Part shown: piece after piece, positions 57,172 to 64,000 of the stretch
How positions within the stretch are numbered: position 1 is the stretch's first letter
Layout of the letters: each line of letters opens with the position of its first letter
Assembly: GCF_006345825.1 (NCBI RefSeq)
Contig: NZ_VCIX01000053.1
Coordinates: 25,071 to 89,070, forward strand
Direction of reading: 5' to 3'
Source of the DNA: Paenibacillus paridis
GTDB lineage: Bacteria; Bacillota; Bacilli; Paenibacillales; Paenibacillaceae
Length of the DNA: 64,000 nt
Made by a program: the position numbers and the translations under genes
Notes under the pieces: model-generated
Database searches by the model: none
What the model was told of the DNA's origin: nothing
Seen by the model: the letters and a program-made list of their open reading frames with translations, nothing else

Positions 57172-57250
57172 CCATGCTCTAGCGTTGAAATTAAGAAGCT
57201 TCCTGTATATAGTAGTTACATAAGATTAGTCTGATAACAGGAGAAAGATC

Positions 57251-57724
57251 ATGAGCGATAGCAGGAAAGTGCGAATTACATTAGAGAGCGTGCAGGATGG
57301 AAGCTCGCACCTTCACACCTACGAGGGCGAATGGTTCCGTAAGGAAAAATCGATTTTTATTCGTTACAGTGAACCCGCTGTCGAAGGAGATCCGAGTGCC
57401 GGCGAAGTGCGTACGCTGCTCAAATACCGGATTGGCGAGCTGTCTATTGTGCGTCGCGGCGTCATCGAATCGGAGCAGTTGTTCGTGCAGGGACTGCGAC
57501 GGACAGGCCGTTATCACTCGAGTATGACTTCATTTGAGCTTGAGACGGACACGAATATGCTCTCCATGCAGGTGCCAGACGGCAAGGGCGGAAGCACGGA
57601 GGCTGAATTGCTGCCCACACAGCTGCCTTTTACATTAGAATGGAAATACGAGCTTCACGTAGGCGAACAAATGTCGGGCCGTTTTCATATACGGCTCCAT
57701 ATACAGGAGGAACTAATTTCATGA
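57251..57724 (+). CDS. ywiB: DUF1934 family protein YwiB
   Basis: A small beta-barrel protein (calycin-like DUF1934) of unknown role. [46 protein letters not shown] and LEWKYELHV fit the family. It occurs directly before argS in many Bacillales, as here, where TGA overlaps the argS ATG. AGGAG precedes the start. Confidence 0.88.
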   Translation: MSDSRKVRITLESVQDGSSHLHTYEGEWFRKEKSIFIRYSEPAVEGDPSAGEVRTLLKYRIGELSIVRRGVIESEQLFVQGLRRTGRYHSSMTSFELETDTNMLSMQVPDGKGGSTEAELLPTQLPFTLEWKYELHVGEQMSGRFHIRLHIQEELIS

Positions 57725-59400
57725 GTGCAAATGTATTGGAAAACATGTATGAGCAGGTCAAGGCGGCGATCGCCGATGCGGCAGTAGCGGCGGGACTTGC
57801 GGAGCGGGAGGAGCTGCCCGCATTCGTGCTGGAGGTGCCAAAGGACAAATCGCATGGCGATTTGGCGACAAATGCGGCCATGCAGCTGACGAAGCTGGCT
57901 AAGAAAAACCCGCGCCAGATCGCGGAAGCGATTATCGCTCATTTGGATAAAGAGAAAGCATCCATTCAAGCCGCTGAGATTGCCGGTCCAGGCTTTATCA
58001 ACTTCCGCATGGACAACAGCTACCTCTATCCGGTTGTAGGGGCTGCGCTTGCGGCGGGAGAAAACTACGGACGCACCGAGGATGGCCGCGGCAAAAGCGT
58101 CCAAGTAGAGTTTGTCAGCGCAAACCCAACAGGCAGCCTGCATCTTGGCCACGCGCGCGGCGCGGCCGTTGGCGATGCATTGTGCAATGTGCTCGATTAC
58201 GCCGGCTATGAGGTTACTCGGGAATACTATATTAACGATGCGGGAAAACAGGTCGAGAACCTCGCTGTCTCCATTGAAGCTCGCTACCGGCAAGCGCTAG
58301 GACAAACCGCGGAAATGCCCGAGGATGGTTATTACGGCGAGGACATCATCGGTTTCGCCAAGCTGCTCGTGGAGCAAGAGGGAGACAAGCTGCTTGAGCT
58401 TCCTGATCAGGAACGCTTTACGTTCTTCCGCCAGTTCGGCCTAGAGCGGGAGCTTGACAAGATCAAGCGTGATCTGGGACGGTTCCGCGTAGGTTTCGAC
58501 GTATGGTACAGTGAAACATCTCTATATGAGAGCGGGTTAGTCGAGCAAGGCCTTGCGGCACTCAAAGCAACTGGGCATGTGTATGAAGAAGAAGGGGCGA
58601 CCTGGCTGTCAACCATGACCTTTGGCGACGACAAAAACCGCGTTCTCGTGAAAAATGACGGCTCGTACACTTATTTGACGCCGGATATCGCCTATCACCG
58701 TGACAAATACGGCCGTGGCTTTGATCAAATGATCAATATTTGGGGAGCCGATCACCATGGCTATATTCCGCGTGTGAAAGCAGCTATGGAGGCGCTTGGC
58801 AACGATCCGAAGAAACTAACCGTACTGATCGCCCAGATGGTAAGCCTGTTCCAGAATGGCGAGAAAATGAAAATGTCCAAACGTACGGGCAAAGCGGTAA
58901 CGATGCAGGATTTGATGGATGAGGTCGGCATCGATGCCATTCGTTATTTCTTCTCTATGCGGAGCATGGATTCGCATCTTGACTTTGATATGGACCTTGC
59001 CATTTCAACCTCTAATGAAAATCCGGTCTTTTATGTACAATATGCGCACGCGCGCATTTGCAGCATATTCAGGCAGGCTGAGGAGCAAGGTATCGCGCTT
59101 AAGTCTGTGGACAGCATTAATTTCAGCAAGCTGACTGCCGAAGGGGAGTATGATCTGCTTCGCAAAATTGGAGAGCTTCCACAGGAGATTTCGGAGGCAG
59201 CTGCCCAATACGCGCCGCATCGCCTGATTCGGTATGTTTACGAGCTGGCTTCGCAGTTCCACAGCTACTATCGGGCAGAGCGCGTCATTACTGACGATGC
59301 TGAGCAGTCGCAGGCACGTCTGGCATTGCTTGGAGCGGTTCGCCTCTCTATTGCCAATGTACTGCGTTTGGTTGGCGTATCCGCTCCCGAGCGTATGTAG
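57721..59400 (+). CDS. argS: Arginyl-tRNA synthetase
   Basis: A class I synthetase of 559 residues. HIGH appears in [19 protein letters not shown] as [11 protein letters not shown], and the C-terminal anticodon domain is complete. The ATG at 57721, behind CAGGAGG, is preferred over a longer open frame beginning at 57640. It overlaps ywiB by ATGA and is translationally coupled. Confidence 0.97.
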   Translation: MSANVLENMYEQVKAAIADAAVAAGLAEREELPAFVLEVPKDKSHGDLATNAAMQLTKLAKKNPRQIAEAIIAHLDKEKASIQAAEIAGPGFINFRMDNSYLYPVVGAALAAGENYGRTEDGRGKSVQVEFVSANPTGSLHLGHARGAAVGDALCNVLDYAGYEVTREYYINDAGKQVENLAVSIEARYRQALGQTAEMPEDGYYGEDIIGFAKLLVEQEGDKLLELPDQERFTFFRQFGLERELDKIKRDLGRFRVGFDVWYSETSLYESGLVEQGLAALKATGHVYEEEGATWLSTMTFGDDKNRVLVKNDGSYTYLTPDIAYHRDKYGRGFDQMINIWGADHHGYIPRVKAAMEALGNDPKKLTVLIAQMVSLFQNGEKMKMSKRTGKAVTMQDLMDEVGIDAIRYFFSMRSMDSHLDFDMDLAISTSNENPVFYVQYAHARICSIFRQAEEQGIALKSVDSINFSKLTAEGEYDLLRKIGELPQEISEAAAQYAPHRLIRYVYELASQFHSYYRAERVITDDAEQSQARLALLGAVRLSIANVLRLVGVSAPERM

Positions 59401-59417
59401 AACCTGCCGCACAAAGA

Positions 59418-59450
59418 CAAGCCGTGGATTCATGCTTTATCCACGGCTTG
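59418..59450. terminator. Hairpin between argS and the subtilase
   Basis: CAAGCCGTGGAT (59418-59429) and ATCCACGGCTTG (59439-59450) pair perfectly. It overlaps the subtilase stop. T-tails are poor on both strands, so termination strength is uncertain. Confidence 0.55.
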
Positions 59451-60566
59451 CATCATACGCATCACATCAAGCTCGCCGATCGTTCGGCGGGCTTTGCTGC
59501 CCCTTAGGGGCTGTACGGAGCGTTTTATAATGGTCTTGATTTCAGTTGGGGTAAGCCCCGGCTTGTGGGCAAGCAGCAAGGCAATAGCACCGCTGACGTG
59601 CGAGGTGGCCATCGAAGTGCCGCTCATTTCGTTGTATTTGCCGCGCAGCCATGCCGATACAATTTTGTCTCCTGGGGCATATACATCAATATAGGCCCCG
59701 CGGTTACTGAATGGAGCAACGCGGCGCAGCTTGTTTGTAGCTCCTACAGCGATGGTCTGGGGATAGCGGGCGGGATAGTCAACCGTGCGCCTTTTTCCGT
59801 CATTGCCGGAGGAGGCAACGATAATGATGCCTGCGTTATGCGCATTGATTACAGCGCCGAGCAGCGCTTTGCTTCTGGTCTTCATGCCGAAGCTCATATT
59901 AATGACATTCATGCGATTGCGGATGCACCATTCAATACCGAGAATAATGTCGGATACGAAGGCGCTCCCATTGTGGTCGAAGGCCTTGACCGGCGAGATC
60001 AGCGCGCGCGGAGCTACACCGATCATCCCCTGCAGCTGGTTGGCCGCAGCGATCGTGCCGGCAATATGCGTACCGTGACCATTGTCATCGTGAGGAAGCA
60101 TGCTTCGGTTCAGCAGGTTGATGCCCCTAGAGAGGGAATGACGGAGATCAGGATGACTGAAATCAGCTCCTGTATCGATGACGCCAACCTTTATGCGGTG
60201 GCCCGTTGTCGTGCTCCATGCCTGGGGGGCTTTTATTTGATTGACACCCCAGGGAATTCCTTTATCTACAATAATCGACTTTTGTGCAGAGGAATGAACG
60301 CTGATTTTGCAATCCTTCTCAATCCATACGCGTCCCGAGAATCGCTCAAGCGTTTCTTCGGCTGGCAATCTACAAGAAATACCGCGAATACTGGGCATTT
60401 GTCTGATGCTTTTTTGAGGCGATGACGACGAAGCGACTTGAGACAATTGCTGTAGAAAATATCGGTAGTCGCTCGCACGCCGAAAACGAATGATACGTTT
60501 TACAGTCGTGGCGTCCGTGCAAGCCATCGTATCCTGCAGCAAGCGGATAAAAGCGGCGGTGTCCAA
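59430..60566 (-). CDS. Subtilisin-like serine protease (S8), no signal peptide
   Basis: The catalytic triad is complete: Asp in VGVIDTGADFSHPDL, His in DNGHGTHIAGTI, Ser in MSGTSMATSHVSGA, and the oxyanion Asn in IIVASSGNDG. The N-terminal 105 residues contain an I9-like propeptide (RLPAEETLERFSGRVWIEKDCKISVH) but no signal peptide, so the enzyme would stay inside the cell or leave by another route. TTG at 60566 follows GGGAGGGG with 9-nt spacing. The gene converges with argS. Confidence 0.9.
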   Translation of the reverse strand: MDTAAFIRLLQDTMACTDATTVKRIIRFRRASDYRYFLQQLSQVASSSSPQKSIRQMPSIRGISCRLPAEETLERFSGRVWIEKDCKISVHSSAQKSIIVDKGIPWGVNQIKAPQAWSTTTGHRIKVGVIDTGADFSHPDLRHSLSRGINLLNRSMLPHDDNGHGTHIAGTIAAANQLQGMIGVAPRALISPVKAFDHNGSAFVSDIILGIEWCIRNRMNVINMSFGMKTRSKALLGAVINAHNAGIIIVASSGNDGKRRTVDYPARYPQTIAVGATNKLRRVAPFSNRGAYIDVYAPGDKIVSAWLRGKYNEMSGTSMATSHVSGAIALLLAHKPGLTPTEIKTIIKRSVQPLRGSKARRTIGELDVMRMMQAVDKA

Positions 60567-60911
60567 ACTTGGCTTCCCCTCCCGACGGACCGTGCTGAAC
60601 TATTGTATGAGGAAATGCTCTTCGGCGCATGAGCCACTTGCCTTTTTTCGTATAATTGGGCAACAAACCGTGTCAAAAATCATCGGGGTACATACGATGA
60701 ACAAAGAGTTCTCAGGGGCTCTTACGCCCAAGATACGATACCTCGTGTCATGGTCGGATGGATACAGTCGGAGCGGAAGGTCTATCCTTTCGCTTTTTGC
60801 ATTTAAGTCCAAGCTGTACCCGTTGGCGCAAGGGCCGCTTGCTTTTTTGGGGGAAATAGGTTTTACTATACTTTGACTAGCGTATACGACGGTGCCATCC
60901 TCTGGCAGCAC

Positions 60912-60948
60912 CCGCTCGTTGCGCAATGATATGCGAGCGGTGTATAAG
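60912..60948 (+). promoter_or_regulatory. Possible rpoE promoter with an inverted repeat
   Basis: TTGCGC (60919-60924), 18 bp and TATAAG (60943-60948) are a fair SigA-type match. CCGCTCG (60912-60918) and CGAGCGG (60934-60940) form an inverted repeat over it. The rest of 60567-61028 holds no gene I can support, only a weak hairpin with T-run at 60828-60848. Confidence 0.3.
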
Positions 60949-61028
60949 AGGAAAGCATACACATTCCTGGCATGTTGAAGGTAATGAACGAGTACATAAA
61001 TTTGAATGGCAAGAGAGGATGTGTCCAT

Positions 61029-61604
61029 ATGAGCAGCAGCAATTTTACGTTAAAGCTGGATCCTGAACGTATGAAGGAAATGCCTATGGTCGATTTGGCC
61101 TTTGAAGTGCTGAAAGCGGCTAATACCCCTTACTACTATCGCGATCTTATGATGGAGATCGCTAAAATACGCGGTCTTTCCGCAGACGGAATCAACCAGT
61201 TTATTGCTCAGGTATACACGGAAATCAATATTGACGGTCGATTTGCTTGCGTAGGCAGCAATATGTGGGGACTGAAGCGTTGGTACCCGGTTGAGCGTTC
61301 GGAAGATCCTGTAGGCAACGCTAAGCGTACGCGCATCATTAACGATGACGATGATCTCGAGGATGACGATGTATTCGCGGACGAGGAAGAAGATACTTAC
61401 GCAGAGGCGGAAGAGGACTACGACGTATTTGACGAGGACCGCGAGGACTTCGAAGAAGCGGAAGAGGAAACCGAAGTCGATGAGGAAGTCGGAATCGATG
61501 ATGAAGAATTGGATGAGGAAGAGGTCGACGGCGATTTGGAAGCTGACGATGACGACTCGGACGAGGATGAAGATTTCGAGGACGATGACGAGAACGAGAA
61601 ATAA
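61029..61604 (+). CDS. rpoE: RNA polymerase delta subunit RpoE
   Basis: Delta is a Firmicute-specific RNA polymerase subunit that speeds recycling. The N-terminal 90 residues form the HARE-HTH domain (PMVDLAFEVLKAANTPYYYRDLMMEIAKIRGLS, NIDGRFACVGSNMWGLKRWYP). The remainder is an almost purely acidic Asp/Glu tail. ATG at 61029, behind GAGAGGATG, gives 191 residues. An upstream frame to 60972 lacks homology. pyrG follows, as in B. subtilis. Confidence 0.96.
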   Translation: MSSSNFTLKLDPERMKEMPMVDLAFEVLKAANTPYYYRDLMMEIAKIRGLSADGINQFIAQVYTEINIDGRFACVGSNMWGLKRWYPVERSEDPVGNAKRTRIINDDDDLEDDDVFADEEEDTYAEAEEDYDVFDEDREDFEEAEEETEVDEEVGIDDEELDEEEVDGDLEADDDDSDEDEDFEDDDENEK

Positions 61605-61618
61605 TAAGCGACAAGCAG

Positions 61619-61660
61619 CAGGGCAGGATGAGCGAAGAGCTTTTCCTGCCCTGTATTATA
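61619..61660 (+). terminator. Terminator after rpoE
   Basis: CAGGGCAGGA (61619-61628) pairs with TCCTGCCCTG (61644-61653). The following tail is T/A mixed, so it may be leaky. Confidence 0.65.
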
Positions 61661-61734
61661 TGGGTGAGTATGCTTGGCGATAGATAGGGATTAAGCCGAT
61701 TCAGGCTCACTTTTACTTATCCTGTCAGTTTCGC

Positions 61735-61764
61735 TTGACAGGTCCTACAAGGGCAGAGTAAACT
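61735..61764 (+). promoter_or_regulatory. pyrG promoter
   Basis: TTGACA (61735-61740), 18 bp and TAAACT (61759-61764) place the transcript start at GGGC (61772-61775), the start that pyrG needs for CTP-sensed control. Confidence 0.6.
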
Positions 61765-61771
61765 ATCTCAT

Positions 61772-63695
<1,924 letters not shown>

Positions 63696-63759
63696 ATAGT
63701 TGCGATTTCTATCAATGATACATTCTATTACAACACCTGATAAGTTTTTCTCAAGGCGA

Positions 63760-63789
63760 GAAGGATTATATACCCACATTAGCGAATAT
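63760..63789 (+). promoter_or_regulatory. SigH promoter of spo0F
   Basis: GAAGGATTA (63760-63768), 12 bp and AGCGAATAT (63781-63789) match RNAGGAWWW-N11/12-RNNGAATWW at every position. A weak Spo0A-like box (TTTCTCAAG, 7 of 9) lies at 63747-63755. Confidence 0.75.
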
Positions 63790-63852
63790 ATTAACGATTA
63801 TGGAAGAGTTGGCCATTTTTGTAGGTAAGCTCAGTCGCGGGGGGATTTGGAG

Positions 63853-64000
63853 TTGGATAAGAAGAAAGTGTTGATCGTTGATGATCAGAACGGTATTCGC
63901 GTATTGCTCATGGAAGTATTCAGCAGTGAGGGTTATAATACGTTCCAGGCGTCTAATGGCAAGCTGGCTCTGCAAATCGTGAAAAACGATGCTCCGGACC
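63853..64000 (+). CDS. spo0F: Sporulation phosphorelay response regulator Spo0F, 3' end outside window
   Basis: The first 49 codons read [21 protein letters not shown] and [18 protein letters not shown], matching Spo0F, with the acidic Asp pair near position 10. The phosphorylated Asp lies beyond the window edge. TTG at 63853 follows a GGGG/GGAG-rich site. It takes phosphate from the sporulation kinases and passes it through Spo0B to Spo0A. It is 157 nt after pyrG with its own SigH promoter. Confidence 0.92.
   Translation, partial: MDKKKVLIVDDQNGIRVLLMEVFSSEGYNTFQASNGKLALQIVKNDAPD

Noticed and set aside
57640..57720. Upstream extension of argS
   Set aside because: It overlaps ywiB in another frame; the ATG at 57721 has the ribosome-binding site and the family N-terminus.
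60490..60876. 128-codon plus-strand frame upstream of rpoE
   Set aside because: It runs over the 5' end of the subtilase on the other strand, has no ribosome-binding site and no known motif.
61339..61710. Frames opposite and beside the acidic rpoE tail
   Set aside because: Asp/Glu codon runs leave other frames open by composition; the products are only Arg/Pro or Arg/Thr runs.

Overview
The window is chromosomal DNA of an endospore-forming Firmicute, most likely Paenibacillus or a close relative (Cohnella and similar). The evidence is the gene content (Spo0F, a Spo0E-type phosphatase, a KinA/KinE-like kinase, CotH, RNA polymerase delta, exosporium-type collagen), frequent TTG starts behind strong GGAGG ribosome-binding sites, YesM/YesN-type sugar regulation and near-balanced base composition. 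No rRNA, tRNA, CRISPR array, prophage or insertion sequence was seen.

Layout. 1-4.7 kb: a collagen-like exosporium protein open at the left edge, then a glycosyltransferase that may modify it. 4.7-5.4 kb: ohr peroxidase. 5.5-10.7 kb (minus strand): a four-gene run of Asp/Glu racemase, C39-type peptidase, AsnB-type amidotransferase and MurE-type ligase. 11.1-16.6 kb: a LysR regulator with a Fur-type box in its promoter, a Spo0E-like phosphatase with a Spo0A box, tadA, a sporulation-type histidine kinase behind a DnaA-box cluster, an NAD-binding oxidoreductase and rluF. 16.7-20.1 kb: motAB, a small hypothetical and a YkuI-like EAL protein. 20.1-28.4 kb: acetyltransferase, MFS transporter, photolyase, an NlpC/P60 hydrolase behind a c-di-AMP riboswitch, two uncharacterised envelope proteins and an M1-type peptidase.

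28.5-36.1 kb: ywhD, a four-gene ECF sigma operon whose sigma factor seems to start at AUU, cotH and a double-GNAT protein. 36.1-43 kb (minus): the qoxABCD quinol oxidase, a small membrane protein and a class A penicillin-binding protein. 43.4-54.5 kb (plus): an apparent carbohydrate island with an FAD oxidoreductase, two ABC permeases, a binding lipoprotein, a YesM/YesN two-component pair, a secreted beta-helix protein and a SurA-like lipoprotein. 54.7-64 kb: conserved core with speE, speB, a family-6 type DNA glycosylase, ywiB, argS, a subtilase, rpoE, pyrG with an attenuation leader, and the start of spo0F behind a SigH promoter.

Themes. Several control elements point to the sporulation decision: a Spo0A box at the Spo0E-like gene, DnaA boxes at the kinase, Spo0A-like boxes at the EAL gene, and SigH-type promoters at spo0F and the riboswitch/NlpC gene. 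ywhD, the class A PBP, speE-speB, ywiB-argS and rpoE-pyrG-spo0F recall the Bacillus subtilis order as I remember it, with the ECF, qox and sugar blocks lying between them. All functional calls rest on reading the sequence and family knowledge. No database search was run.
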